46,112 nucleotides of DNA from DATDAH01 sp036525535 (lineage in GTDB: Bacteria > Actinomycetota > Acidimicrobiia > Acidimicrobiales > DATDAH01). Position numbers and translations under genes: made by a program. Location of the stretch: positions 1 to 46,112 of the forward strand of contig DATDAH010000187.1 in assembly GCA_036525535.1 (NCBI GenBank). The letters are read 5' to 3'. Each line of letters begins with the position of its first letter. Positions within the stretch are counted from its first letter, which is position 1. Shown piece after piece: positions 25,907 to 34,637 of this stretch. The notes beneath the pieces were generated by a model. The model was not told the origin of the DNA. It did no database searches and saw only the letters and a list, made by a program, of their open reading frames with translations.

Positions 25907-25957
25907 CCCCCTCTCGTCGGTCGGGGCACCCCTCCGATTGAGGCCTCCGCCCTCCCG

Positions 25958-25963
25958 TACGAT
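25958..25963 (+). promoter_or_regulatory. Probable -10 element for leaderless purB
   Basis: TACGAT ends 6 nt before the purB GTG (25970), with no ribosome binding site between. This predicts transcription starting at the initiation codon. Confidence 0.5.
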
Positions 25964-25969
25964 GGTGGC

Positions 25970-27388
25970 GTGATCAGCAACGTCCTCGCCGAGCGCTACG
26001 CCAGTGGCCCGGTGGTCGAGCTGTTCTCGCCCGAGAACAAGGTTCGGCTGGAGCGCCAACTCTGGATAGCGGTGATGGAGGCCCAGCGCGAGCTCGGCGT
26101 GGACATCCCGGCGGAGGCCATAGAGGCATCGCGGGCCGTCCTCGACACCGTCGACCTCGAGGCCATCGCCGAGCGCGAGCGGGTCACCCGCCACGACGTG
26201 AAGGCCCGGGTCGAGGAGTTCTCGGCGTTGGCCGGCCACGAGCACGCCCACAAGGGGATGACCTCCCGGGACCTCACCGAGAACGTGGAGCTGCTCCAGG
26301 TCCGGGCCGGCTTGGCGATCATCCGGGACCGACTGGTCACCGTGTTGGCCCGGCTGGCCGAGCGGGCCGTCGAGTTCGACGACCTGGCCCTCACCGGTCG
26401 AAGCCACAACGTGCCCGCTCAGGTGACCACGCTGGGCAAGCGCTTCGCCAACGCCGGCGAAGAGGTCCTCCAGGCGTTCCGCCGGGTCGACGCCTTGACC
26501 CGGGACCTGCCCCTGCGGGGCCTGAAGGGCCCGATGGGCACGGCCCAGGACCAGCTCGACCTGGTCGACGGGGACCCCGAAGCCCTCGACCGACTGGAGG
26601 CCGCCGTCCGCCGGCACCTGGGCTTCGACGCCTCCTTGGCCAGCGTCGGGCAGGTCTACCCCCGTTCCCTGGACTACGAGGTGGTGACGGCCCTGGCCCA
26701 GTCGGCGGCCGGCCCCGCCAGCCTGGCCACCACCCTGCGCCTCATGGCCGGCCATGACCTGGTGACCGAGGGCTTCGTCGCCGGCCAGGTCGGCTCGTCG
26801 GCCATGCCGCACAAGATGAACGCCCGTTCCTGTGAGCGCATCGTCGGCCTCAAGCGGATCCTGGAGGGCCACGTCACGATGCTGGGCGCCGTGTCCGGCG
26901 ACCAGTGGAACGAAGGTGATGTGAGCTGCTCGGTGGTGCGCCGGGTGGCCCTGCCCGACGCCTTCTTCGCCGCCGACGGCGTCCACCAGACGACCCTGCA
27001 CGTCCTGGCCGACTTCGGGGCGTTCCCCCGGGTCGTGGCCGACGAGCTCGAGCGCTACCTGCCCTACCTGGCCACCACGGCCATGCTGGTCGCCCTCGTC
27101 CGACAGGGCCTCGGGCGGGAGGAGGCCCACGAGCTGCTCAAGGGCCACGCCGTGGCCGCCGCGCTGGCGGCCCGGGAGGAGGGGGCAGCGGCCGAGGGTC
27201 TCTTCGATCGCTTGGCCACCGACGAACGGGTGCCGTTGGACCGGGCCGAGCTCCACGCCCTGGTGGCCGACCCGATGGCCTTCGTGGGCGACGCCCGTCG
27301 GCAGGTCGCGGCCTTCGCGGCGACGGTCGAGAAGCTGGTCGCTGACCACCCGGAGGCCGCTTCGTACTCGCCGGACCGTCTGTTGTAG
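25970..27388 (+). CDS. purB: Adenylosuccinate lyase
   Basis: 472 aa. It removes fumarate from SAICAR and from adenylosuccinate, acting in both IMP and AMP synthesis. The family signature loop is SSAMPHKMNARSCERIVG; LTGRSHNVPAQ supplies the catalytic His region, and GMTSRDLTENVELL the substrate-binding stretch. A GTG start at 25970 gives MISNVLAERYAS, the usual N-terminus; a leaderless promoter signal precedes it. purC follows after 10 nt, so the two are probably one transcript. Confidence 0.96.
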   Translation: MISNVLAERYASGPVVELFSPENKVRLERQLWIAVMEAQRELGVDIPAEAIEASRAVLDTVDLEAIAERERVTRHDVKARVEEFSALAGHEHAHKGMTSRDLTENVELLQVRAGLAIIRDRLVTVLARLAERAVEFDDLALTGRSHNVPAQVTTLGKRFANAGEEVLQAFRRVDALTRDLPLRGLKGPMGTAQDQLDLVDGDPEALDRLEAAVRRHLGFDASLASVGQVYPRSLDYEVVTALAQSAAGPASLATTLRLMAGHDLVTEGFVAGQVGSSAMPHKMNARSCERIVGLKRILEGHVTMLGAVSGDQWNEGDVSCSVVRRVALPDAFFAADGVHQTTLHVLADFGAFPRVVADELERYLPYLATTAMLVALVRQGLGREEAHELLKGHAVAAALAAREEGAAAEGLFDRLATDERVPLDRAELHALVADPMAFVGDARRQVAAFAATVEKLVADHPEAASYSPDRLL

Positions 27389-27398
27389 AACGGCGTCC

Positions 27399-28280
27399 GT
27401 GAGCGCCACCCCCCTGTACTCCGGCAAGGTCCGCGACATCTACGCCGTCGGCGACGACCGGCTGCTGATGGTGACCTCCGACCGCATCTCCGCCTTCGAC
27501 GTCGTCATGGCCGAGCCCATCCCCGACAAGGGACGGGTGCTGACGGCCATGACGGCGTTCTGGTCCGAGCAGCTGGCCGACGTCGCCCCCAGTCACCTGA
27601 TCTCCACCTCGCTGGACGACGTGCCCGAGGCGCTCGACCTCGACGACGCCGAGGGCCGGGTCATGCTCTGCCACAAGGCCGACATGTTGAAGATCGAGTG
27701 CATCGTGCGGGGCTACCTGACGGGATCGGCCTGGAAGGAGTACCGGACGTCGGGGACCATGCACGGCACCGAGCTGCCCGCCGACCTCCTGGAGTCGGCC
27801 CGGCTTCCAGAGCCGGTGTTCACCCCGTCGACCAAAGCGGACGTGGGCGATCACGACGAGAACATCTCCTTCGCCGCCGCGGTCGACCTCGTGGGCCGGG
27901 AGACCGCCGAGGCGGCCCGGGACGTGTCCCTCGAGCTCTACCGCCGGGGTGCCGAGTGGGCGGCCGAGCGGGGGATCCTCATCGCCGACACCAAGTTCGA
28001 GCTGGGGATGGTGGACGGGGTCCTGACCCTCTGCGACGAGGTGCTCACGCCGGACTCGTCCCGGTTCTGGCCTGCGGACCAGTGGCAGCCGGGATCCACA
28101 CCCCCCTCGTTCGACAAGCAGCCCGTGCGGGACCACCTCGACGGCCTCGACTGGGACAAGACGCCACCGCCCCCTCCGCTGCCCGCCGACGCGGTGGCAG
28201 CCACATCGGCCCGCTACGTCGAGGCGTACGAGCGCATCAGTGCCCGTCGCTTCGCCGACTGGCCCGGCGCCGGTTCCTGA
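27399..28280 (+). CDS. purC: Phosphoribosylaminoimidazole-succinocarboxamide synthase (SAICAR synthetase)
   Basis: 293 aa. It condenses CAIR with aspartate using ATP. Visible are the N-terminal YSGKVRDIYAVGDDRLLMV, the TSDRISAFDVVM motif, IECIVRGYLTGSAWKEY and the ATP-site LIADTKFELG. The length and C-terminal extension resemble the longer, yeast- and actinobacterial-type SAICAR synthetases. It starts at a GTG 10 nt after purB and is followed by a 41-nt gap to purS. Confidence 0.96.
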   Translation: MSATPLYSGKVRDIYAVGDDRLLMVTSDRISAFDVVMAEPIPDKGRVLTAMTAFWSEQLADVAPSHLISTSLDDVPEALDLDDAEGRVMLCHKADMLKIECIVRGYLTGSAWKEYRTSGTMHGTELPADLLESARLPEPVFTPSTKADVGDHDENISFAAAVDLVGRETAEAARDVSLELYRRGAEWAAERGILIADTKFELGMVDGVLTLCDEVLTPDSSRFWPADQWQPGSTPPSFDKQPVRDHLDGLDWDKTPPPPPLPADAVAATSARYVEAYERISARRFADWPGAGS

Positions 28281-28309
28281 CCGTTCGCGAGCGACGCCCC
28301 CGCGTGCGC

Positions 28310-28315
28310 GACGAT
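28310..28315 (+). promoter_or_regulatory. Possible -10 element for leaderless purS
   Basis: GACGAT lies 6 nt before the ATG at 28322. It is a weaker match than the other leaderless signals because it lacks the first T. Confidence 0.3.
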
Positions 28316-28321
28316 GACGTG

Positions 28322-28585
28322 ATGCCCTCCTTCTCCGTGCACGTCGAGGTGAGTCAGCGCCCCGGCATCGCCGACCCGGAGGGGGCGACCATCGAGCGGT
28401 CCCTGCCCGCCCTCGGCTTCGATGAGGTCGCCGGGGTGCGGGTGGGCAAATCCATCCGCTTCACGGTCGAGGCGCCGGATGAGGCGACGGCCCGGGCCCG
28501 GGTCGAGGACCTCTGTGATCGCTTCCTCACCAATCCGGTCATCGAGGACGCCACCATCCACCTGACCGAAGGTGTCGCCGCCTGA
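28322..28585 (+). CDS. purS: FGAM synthase subunit PurS
   Basis: 87 aa. PurS bridges PurL and PurQ in the three-part FGAM synthase of Gram-positive bacteria. The sequence shows the expected ferredoxin-like fold with SVHVEVSQRPGIADPEGATI, the LGFDEVAGVRVGKSIRF strand and a final NPVIEDATI. The ATG at 28322 gives the family length (~80); a GTG lies one codon upstream. The stop overlaps purQ (TGATG), which couples the two subunits. Confidence 0.94.
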   Translation: MPSFSVHVEVSQRPGIADPEGATIERSLPALGFDEVAGVRVGKSIRFTVEAPDEATARARVEDLCDRFLTNPVIEDATIHLTEGVAA

Positions 28586-29259
28586 TGGCCCCCCAAGTGG
28601 GGGTCCTCCTGTTCCCGGGATCGAACTGCGAGCAGGATGTCGTCGAGGCCTTCTCGACGCTCGGGGCTGACGCCCGACTGGTCTGGCACGGTGATCGTTC
28701 CCTCGGCGGGCTCGACGCGGTCGTCGTCCCTGGAGGTTTCGCCCACGGCGACTACCTGCGGCCCGGGGCCATTGCCCGGTTCTCGCCGGTCATGGGTGCG
28801 GTCACGGACTTTGCCCGCTCCGGAGGTCCCGTAGTCGGGATCTGCAACGGGTTCCAGGTCCTCTGCGAGGCGGGATTGCTGCCCGGCGCTTTGCAGAAGA
28901 ACGCCGGGCTGCGCTTTCTGTGCCGGACGGTCACTCTCCGGGTTGCCTCGACCACGTCGGTGCTCACCGGTGAAGTCGAGATCGGCACCGAGTTGCGCAT
29001 CCCGATCAACCACTTCTCGGGGAACTACACCTGCACCCCCGATGTATTGGCCCGGCTACAGGCCCAGGACCAGATCGTCCTGCGCTATGTCGACAATCCG
29101 AACGGGTCGATGGACGACATCGCCGGTGTCCGCAACGAAGCCGGGAACGTCGTGGGCCTCATGCCCCACCCCGAACGGGCCAGTTCCGCCCTGCTCGGGT
29201 CGGAGGACGGCCGACCGCTGCTGGCCTCTGTCCTGGCCGCGACCCGGGCGATCGCCTGA
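28585..29259 (+). CDS. purQ: FGAM synthase glutaminase subunit PurQ
   Basis: 224 aa class I glutamine amidotransferase that supplies ammonia to PurL. The N-terminus VGVLLFPGSNCEQDV and VVPGGFAHGDYLRPG are family features. The nucleophile is Cys87 in VGICNGFQVLCEAG, and the His/Glu of the triad are in LMPHPERAS. It is coupled to purS by a TGATG overlap. The third subunit, purL, is separated from it by a minus-strand gene. Confidence 0.96.
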   Translation: MAPQVGVLLFPGSNCEQDVVEAFSTLGADARLVWHGDRSLGGLDAVVVPGGFAHGDYLRPGAIARFSPVMGAVTDFARSGGPVVGICNGFQVLCEAGLLPGALQKNAGLRFLCRTVTLRVASTTSVLTGEVEIGTELRIPINHFSGNYTCTPDVLARLQAQDQIVLRYVDNPNGSMDDIAGVRNEAGNVVGLMPHPERASSALLGSEDGRPLLASVLAATRAIA

Positions 29260-29299
29260 CGATCTCGTCGGGCCTTCGGCGGGATCGCCGCCCGGCGGG

Positions 29300-29710
29300 T
29301 CAGCCGGCTCGGGTGATCCCGGCGGCCTTCAAGGTGGCGGCGTCGACGCCGAGCTCGCGCCATGCGGCGTAGGTGATTCCCTTGCGGGCGCCGTACGCCT
29401 TGGCGCTCGAGGTGAACCCCGCTTCGAGGGCGCTGAGGTCCGGCTTGTCCTCCTTGTTGGCCAGCTCGGTGGTGAGATCCATCCGCTCCTGAACCAGTTG
29501 CAGGCGCTTGAGTGGGTCGGCGGTTTCGATCTGACCGCCGAGGGCGTCGAGGCGCTTCTTGATGGACTCGGGCGTGCGCTTCCGGCCGCGCTTTGGCTTG
29601 TGGGCCTCCAGCGCTTCGAGGTATTGGCGAACGGCCTTGGACTGGGTACGGCCCTCTGCGAGGGCCGCCTTGTGTTCGGCAGACATGCTGCCTTTGGTGG
29701 TGGGTGCCAT
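29300..29710 (-). CDS. Small basic protein of unknown function
   Basis: 136 aa. After MAPTTKGSMSAEHKAALAEG comes a basic, helical middle (HKPKRGRKRTPESIKKRLDAL) and a charged coiled-coil-like stretch (LQLVQERMDLTTELANKED). The end reads YAAWRELGVDAATLKAAGI, which could be a small helical DNA-binding unit; that is a guess. I do not recognise the family. I chose the ATG at 29710 over an in-frame start at 29740 because TTGGCA, 18 bp, CAAACT and 8 nt precede it, fitting a leaderless start. It lies between purQ and purL on the opposite strand, and its upstream region is noticeably AT-richer than its surroundings. Confidence 0.7.
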   Translation of the reverse strand: MAPTTKGSMSAEHKAALAEGRTQSKAVRQYLEALEAHKPKRGRKRTPESIKKRLDALGGQIETADPLKRLQLVQERMDLTTELANKEDKPDLSALEAGFTSSAKAYGARKGITYAAWRELGVDAATLKAAGITRAG

Positions 29711-29748
29711 TACCGAAGAGTTTGCCCCGAATTGGGCCAATGTGCCAA
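29711..29748 (-). promoter_or_regulatory. Probable promoter of the small basic protein gene
   Basis: On the minus strand TTGGCA (29748-29743) and CAAACT (29724-29719) are 18 bp apart, and the ATG follows 8 nt after the -10. No ribosome binding site is seen. The segment 29711-29815 is more AT-rich than most of the window. Confidence 0.5.
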
Positions 29749-29855
29749 GCGCGTACCGCGATCTAAGGGCAAAGCGCGCCCGACCTGGACACCCTTTAAT
29801 GGCAAGACAGGACGGTGCTACCTGACGCGTCCGCGGCGTCCGGATGGCCTGCGGC

Positions 29856-29861
29856 TACCGT
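29856..29861 (+). promoter_or_regulatory. Probable -10 element for leaderless purL
   Basis: TACCGT ends 7 nt before the GTG at 29869, and no Shine-Dalgarno sequence lies between. No clear -35 is visible. Confidence 0.45.
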
Positions 29862-29868
29862 CGGCGGC

Positions 29869-32061
29869 GTGGCGGAACTGCACCGGGAACTGGGTCTGAC
29901 CGACGAGGAAGCGGCCGACATCAGGTCGATCCTGGGCCGGGCACCGAACCACCTCGAGCTGGCCATGTACGCCGTGATGTGGTCCGAGCACTGCTCCTAC
30001 AAGTCCTCCCGCACCCACCTGAAGCGACTGCCGACCGAGGGGGAGGCCGTGCTCGTGGGCCCGGGCGAGAACGCCGGCGTCCTCGATGTCGGCGACGGCA
30101 TCGCCGTGGCCATACGCATCGAGTCGCACAACCACCCGTCGGCCATCGAGCCCTACCAGGGGGCGGCCACCGGGGCCGGGGGGATCCTGCGCGACATCTT
30201 CACCATGGGCGCCCGCCCGATCGCCCTCATGGACCCGCTGCGCTTCGGACCCCTGGACGACCCTCGTTCCCGCTGGATCGCCGAGGGTGTCGTGGCCGGC
30301 ATCTCGGGCTACGGGAACTCCGTCGGCGTCCCCACCGTCGGCGGGGAGGTGGTTTTCGACGAGACCTACAAGGGCAATCCGCTGGTCAACGTCCTCTGCC
30401 TGGGGGTGATGCCCACGGACCGACTCGTCCTCGGCCAGGCCTCCGGGGAGGGGAACCTGGCCGTGCTGCTCGGCTCGTCCACGGGACGGGACGGGATCGG
30501 AGGGGTCAGCGTCCTCGCTTCGTCGGGCTTCAGCGAGGCGACCGACGCCGACAAGCGGCCATCGGTCCAGGTCGGCGACCCCTTCGAGGAGAAGCGCCTC
30601 ATCGAGGCCTGCCTCACCCTGCTCGACGCGGGCCTGGTGGTCGGCATCCAGGACTTCGGCGGGGCCGGCCTGACCTGTGCCACCAGCGAGACCGCTTCCC
30701 GGGCGGGCATGGGCATGGACGTCGACGTGAGCGCCGTCCGCCGTCGGGAGCCGGGCATGGAGCCCTTCGAGGTGATGACCAGCGAGTCCCAGGAGCGGAT
30801 GCTGGCCATCGTCGAGCCCGGGGACCTCGACGAGGTCATGGCCATCTGCGCCCGGTGGGAGGTGGCGGCGGACGTGGTGGGCAAGGTGACGACGGGGGGC
30901 CGGCTGCGGATTCTGGACGGGTGGGACGGGGCGGTCCTGGCCGACGTCCCGGCGTCCTCCCTCCACGACGCCGCCCCGCTCTATGACCGGCCGATGACCT
31001 TCCCGGACCGTCCGGCGGACGCCGACGCCGATGTCGATCTCGTCCCTGCCGACTGTGGAGCCGATCTGCTCGGCTTGCTGACCGACACCTCGTGGGTGTA
31101 CAGCCAGTACGACCACCAGCTCTTCCTCAACACCGTCGTGGGCCCGGGCGACGACGCCACCGTGCTGCGCCTCAAGCACCCCACCACGGGCGAGGACACC
31201 GGCCGGGGCCTGGCCCTGACGACGGACGGGAACCACCGTTGGTGCGCCGTGGACGCTCGCCAGGGCACGACCATGGTGGTGGCCGAGTCCCTCCTGAACC
31301 TGGCCTGCGTCGGGGCCCGGCCGCTGGCGCTGGTCAACTGCCTGAACTTCGGTGACCCCGAGCACCCCGAGGTCATGGGCCAGCTGTCCGATGCCGTCGA
31401 CGGCATGAGCGAGGCCTGCCGGGCCTTCGGCCTGCCCGTGGTGGGCGGCAACGTCAGCCTCTACAACGCCTCCGAGGGCGCTGACATCGACCCCACGCCC
31501 GTCGTCGGGGTCCTCGGCCTGGTCGATGAGCTGATCGCCGTCCCCCCGGGCGCAGGCCTGGTCGCGGGGGGCCGGGTGGTGCTCATCGGCCCGGAGCACG
31601 ACGGATTGGGTGGCTCCGAGTGGGCTCGGGCCACCGGGCGCGCCCGGCAGGGGGACCTGCCCCCGCTCGACCTGCGGTTGCACTCCGCCGTAGCCGATGT
31701 CGTGCGGGCCCTGGTGGTGGACCGGGTCGTCGACGGCGTGCACGACGTGGCCAGCGGTGGTCTCGGCCTCTGCCTGGCCGAGATGGCCGTGGCCTCCGGG
31801 ACGGGCTTCACCGTCGACGGCGTCGCCGACCACCGGGGCCTCTTCTCCGAGGCGCCATCGCGGGTCGTGGTCTGCGTGACCCCTGATCGGGAGGCCGAGG
31901 TGCTGGCCCGGGCCGATGCCGCCGGCGTGTCCACCCGCGTGCTCGGTTCGGCGGGCGGCGACCGCTTGGTCGTCACCGGCCTCGTCGACGTGAGCCTCGC
32001 CGAGGCCACCAACACCTGGCGCGAGCGCCTCCCCGACGCCCTCGACGCCGTCGCCCGTTGA
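29869..32061 (+). CDS. purL: FGAM synthase large subunit PurL (small type)
   Basis: 730 aa, the length of the PurSQL-type enzyme rather than the ~1300-aa fused form. It converts FGAR to FGAM with ATP and ammonia from PurQ. The catalytic His41 is in WSEHCSYKSSR. Other features are IRIESHNHPSAIEPYQGAATG, GGVSVLASSGF, DFGGAGLTCATSE and the second-half VVGGNVSLYN and DVASGGLGLCLAEM. The GTG start fits the conserved N-terminal helix HRELGLTDEE; a leaderless promoter signal precedes it. The N-terminus is not extended. Confidence 0.97.
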   Translation: MAELHRELGLTDEEAADIRSILGRAPNHLELAMYAVMWSEHCSYKSSRTHLKRLPTEGEAVLVGPGENAGVLDVGDGIAVAIRIESHNHPSAIEPYQGAATGAGGILRDIFTMGARPIALMDPLRFGPLDDPRSRWIAEGVVAGISGYGNSVGVPTVGGEVVFDETYKGNPLVNVLCLGVMPTDRLVLGQASGEGNLAVLLGSSTGRDGIGGVSVLASSGFSEATDADKRPSVQVGDPFEEKRLIEACLTLLDAGLVVGIQDFGGAGLTCATSETASRAGMGMDVDVSAVRRREPGMEPFEVMTSESQERMLAIVEPGDLDEVMAICARWEVAADVVGKVTTGGRLRILDGWDGAVLADVPASSLHDAAPLYDRPMTFPDRPADADADVDLVPADCGADLLGLLTDTSWVYSQYDHQLFLNTVVGPGDDATVLRLKHPTTGEDTGRGLALTTDGNHRWCAVDARQGTTMVVAESLLNLACVGARPLALVNCLNFGDPEHPEVMGQLSDAVDGMSEACRAFGLPVVGGNVSLYNASEGADIDPTPVVGVLGLVDELIAVPPGAGLVAGGRVVLIGPEHDGLGGSEWARATGRARQGDLPPLDLRLHSAVADVVRALVVDRVVDGVHDVASGGLGLCLAEMAVASGTGFTVDGVADHRGLFSEAPSRVVVCVTPDREAEVLARADAAGVSTRVLGSAGGDRLVVTGLVDVSLAEATNTWRERLPDALDAVAR

Positions 32062-32076
32062 CGGGCCGGGCGTCGC

Positions 32077-32082
32077 TAGGAT
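32077..32082 (+). promoter_or_regulatory. Probable -10 element for leaderless purF
   Basis: TAGGAT ends 7 nt before the GTG at 32090, with no ribosome binding site. A TTGACG (32058-32063) overlaps the purL stop but is only 13 bp from the -10, too close for a normal -35. Confidence 0.5.
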
Positions 32083-32089
32083 CGCCGCT

Positions 32090-33646
32090 GTGACGCCCCC
32101 CGCCGACGACGTCGTCGACGCGGGCGCCGTCGATCTGGACGACGGCAAGAAGGAAGCGTGCGGGGTGGTCGGGGTCTACGCCCCTGGCCAGCCGGTGTCC
32201 CACCTCCTCTACCTGGGGCTCTACGCGCTCCAGCACCGGGGCCAGGAATCCGCGGGGATGGCGGTCAGCGGCGGTGATCACGTGATGGTGGTCAAGGACA
32301 TGGGCCTGGTGGCCACCGTCTTCGACGACCGGACCCTGGGCTCGTTGTCCGGTCACCTCGGCATCGGCCACACCCGCTACTCGACATCGGGCACCTCCAG
32401 CTGGCGCAACGCCCAACCCGTGTTCCGGGACGCGCCCGCCGGCCAGTTCGCCCTCGGCCACAACGGCAACCTGGTCAACACCGAGGCCCTGGCCCTCGAG
32501 GCCGGGATGTTGCCCGGCATGGTCACCAGCGACAGCGACCTGGTGGCCGAGATGATCCAGCGGGAGCTGCCCGCCTCGACCGACGAGACCAGCGACGGCC
32601 GGGCCCTGGAACGGGCCCTGGTCGACGTGCTGCCCAAGCTGGAGGGCGCCTTCTCCTTCGTCCTCATGGACGAGAGTCGCATCATCGGTGTCCGCGACCC
32701 CAACGGCTTCCGTCCCCTGTGCCTCGGTCGGCTCGAGTCGGGCTGGGTGCTGGCCTCGGAGTCCCCGGCCCTCGACGTGGTCGGCGCCCACTTCGTGCGC
32801 GAGCTGGACCCGGGCGAGATGGTCGTCATCGACGCCACCGGGGTCCGCTCCATGAAGCCCTTCGACGAGGAACGGCTGAACCCCAAGCTCTGCCTGTTCG
32901 AGTTCGTGTACTTCGCCCGCCCGGACACCCGGCTCTACGGCCAGAGCGTGCACGCCGCCCGGGTCAAGATGGGTGGCCAGCTCGCCGAGCAGGCGCCCGT
33001 CGAGGCCGACCTGGTCATGGGTGTGCCCGAGTCGGGCCTGCCTGCCGCCGAGGGCTACTCGCACCACAGCGGGATCCCGTACGGCCAGGGGCTCGTCAAG
33101 AACCGCTACATCGGGCGGACGTTCATCGCCCCCAGCCAGGAGATGCGGGCGCTCGGCGTGCGCATGAAGCTGAACCCGCTGCGGGACGCCATCGCCGGCC
33201 AGCGCCTCGTCGTGGTCGACGACTCCATCGTGCGGGGCACCACCACCCGGGCCATGGTCAAGATGCTGCGGGAGGCGGGGGCTACGGAGGTCCACCTGCG
33301 GGTGTCCTCGCCCCCCTACCGCTGGCCCTGCTTCTACGGCATGGACACCGGGACCCGGGGCGAGCTGCTGGCCGCCAACCTCACGGTGGCGGAGATCCAG
33401 GAGTACCTCGGCGTCGACACGCTGGCCTACCTGGAGCTGGACCGCCTGGTCGACGCGACTGGCGCGGTCGGAGCCGGCTTCTGCAACGCCTGCCTGACCG
33501 GCGACTACCCGGTGGCCATCCCCGAGAACCTGCACAAGGGCGTGCTGGAGCACGGCGACGAGGTCAGCGAGACCCGGGTCGCCGCCCCCCGCCTGCTCGA
33601 CGCCGAGGACGCCCGCCTCCCCGCCGACGTCGCCCGCGAGGACTAG
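32090..33646 (+). CDS. purF: Amidophosphoribosyltransferase
   Basis: 518 aa. It makes phosphoribosylamine from PRPP and glutamine, the first committed step. A 23-residue propeptide ends at Cys24 (EACGVVGVYA), the N-terminal nucleophile freed by self-processing. The glutaminase domain has GHTRYSTSG and GHNGNLVN; the transferase domain has the PRPP loop VVVDDSIVRGTTTRA. Cysteines in LCLFEFVYF, WPCFYGMD and FCNAC match the four ligands of the 4Fe-4S cluster in the B. subtilis-type enzyme, so this is probably an Fe-S form. purM begins 7 nt downstream. Confidence 0.97.
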   Translation: MTPPADDVVDAGAVDLDDGKKEACGVVGVYAPGQPVSHLLYLGLYALQHRGQESAGMAVSGGDHVMVVKDMGLVATVFDDRTLGSLSGHLGIGHTRYSTSGTSSWRNAQPVFRDAPAGQFALGHNGNLVNTEALALEAGMLPGMVTSDSDLVAEMIQRELPASTDETSDGRALERALVDVLPKLEGAFSFVLMDESRIIGVRDPNGFRPLCLGRLESGWVLASESPALDVVGAHFVRELDPGEMVVIDATGVRSMKPFDEERLNPKLCLFEFVYFARPDTRLYGQSVHAARVKMGGQLAEQAPVEADLVMGVPESGLPAAEGYSHHSGIPYGQGLVKNRYIGRTFIAPSQEMRALGVRMKLNPLRDAIAGQRLVVVDDSIVRGTTTRAMVKMLREAGATEVHLRVSSPPYRWPCFYGMDTGTRGELLAANLTVAEIQEYLGVDTLAYLELDRLVDATGAVGAGFCNACLTGDYPVAIPENLHKGVLEHGDEVSETRVAAPRLLDAEDARLPADVARED

Positions 33647-33653
33647 GTCCCTC

Positions 33654-34637
33654 TTGGGGGAGAGCTACGCCACCGCCGGCGTGGACATCGATGCGGGCGA
33701 GGAGGCGGTTCGCCGCATCGGCCCCGCCGTGCGCTCCACCTTCACCGAGTCGGTCCTGACCGACGTCGGCGGCTTCGGGGCCCCCTTCGCCCTCGACACC
33801 TCCCGCTTCACCCAGCCCGTGCTGGTGTCCTCGACCGACGGGGTGGGCACCAAGCTGCTCGTGGCCGAGGCCACCGGGCGCTACGGCACCATCGGCATCG
33901 ACCTGGTGGCCATGGTCGTCGACGACCTGGTCTGCCAGGGGGCCGAGCCCCTCTTCCTGCTGGACTACCTCGCCGTCGGCGCCCTCGACCCCGATGTGGT
34001 CGAGCAGATCGTCAACGGCATCGCCGAGGGCTGCCGTCAGGCCCGCTGTGCCCTCATCGGGGGCGAGATGGCGGAACACCCCGGGTCCATGGCGCCCGAG
34101 CGCATCGACGTGGCCGGCTTCTCCGTCGGCGTGGTCGAACGGGACCGGCTGATCACCGGCGACCAGGCTCGCCCCGGCGACCTCCTCATCGGGTTGCCCT
34201 CTCCCGGGCTGCGCTCCAACGGGTACTCCCTGGCCCGACGGGTCCTGCTGGACGTGGCCGGCCTTCCCCTCGACGACCTCGCCGACGATCTGCTCCTGCC
34301 TTCAGTCATCTACGCCCCGGCCGTGGTCGACCTGCTGGCCGAGGTCGACGTGCGGAGTGTGGCCCACATCACCGGTGGGGGCATCCCCGGCAACCTCCCC
34401 CGGGCGCTGCCCGACGACGTCGGCTACTGGCTGGATCGCGCCACGTGGGAGGTGCCGGCGATCTTCGGTCTCATCCAGGAGCACGGCCAGGTCAGCGACG
34501 ACGAGATGGCCAAGGTCTTCAACCTGGGCATCGGCATGGTGGTCGTCGTCACGCCGGCCGACGCGGAGCGCACGATCGCCGCGCTGGCCGCGTCGGGCCA
34601 CGCCGCCCGCGCCATCGGCGAGGTCACGAAGGGGTGA
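33654..34637 (+). CDS. purM: Phosphoribosylformylglycinamidine cyclo-ligase (AIR synthetase)
   Basis: 327 aa. It closes the imidazole ring of FGAM to AIR using ATP. Motifs are YATAGVDIDAGEEAV at the start, VSSTDGVGTKLLVA, the DLVAMVVDDLVCQGAEPLFL region, LIGGEMAEHPG and HITGGGIPGNLPRALP. No ATG lies near the conserved N-terminus; TTG at 33654 gives the usual length. GTG at 33680 is out of the expected position because it would remove the YATAGV motif. It overlaps pyrE (GTGA). Confidence 0.95.
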   Translation: MGESYATAGVDIDAGEEAVRRIGPAVRSTFTESVLTDVGGFGAPFALDTSRFTQPVLVSSTDGVGTKLLVAEATGRYGTIGIDLVAMVVDDLVCQGAEPLFLLDYLAVGALDPDVVEQIVNGIAEGCRQARCALIGGEMAEHPGSMAPERIDVAGFSVGVVERDRLITGDQARPGDLLIGLPSPGLRSNGYSLARRVLLDVAGLPLDDLADDLLLPSVIYAPAVVDLLAEVDVRSVAHITGGGIPGNLPRALPDDVGYWLDRATWEVPAIFGLIQEHGQVSDDEMAKVFNLGIGMVVVVTPADAERTIAALAASGHAARAIGEVTKG

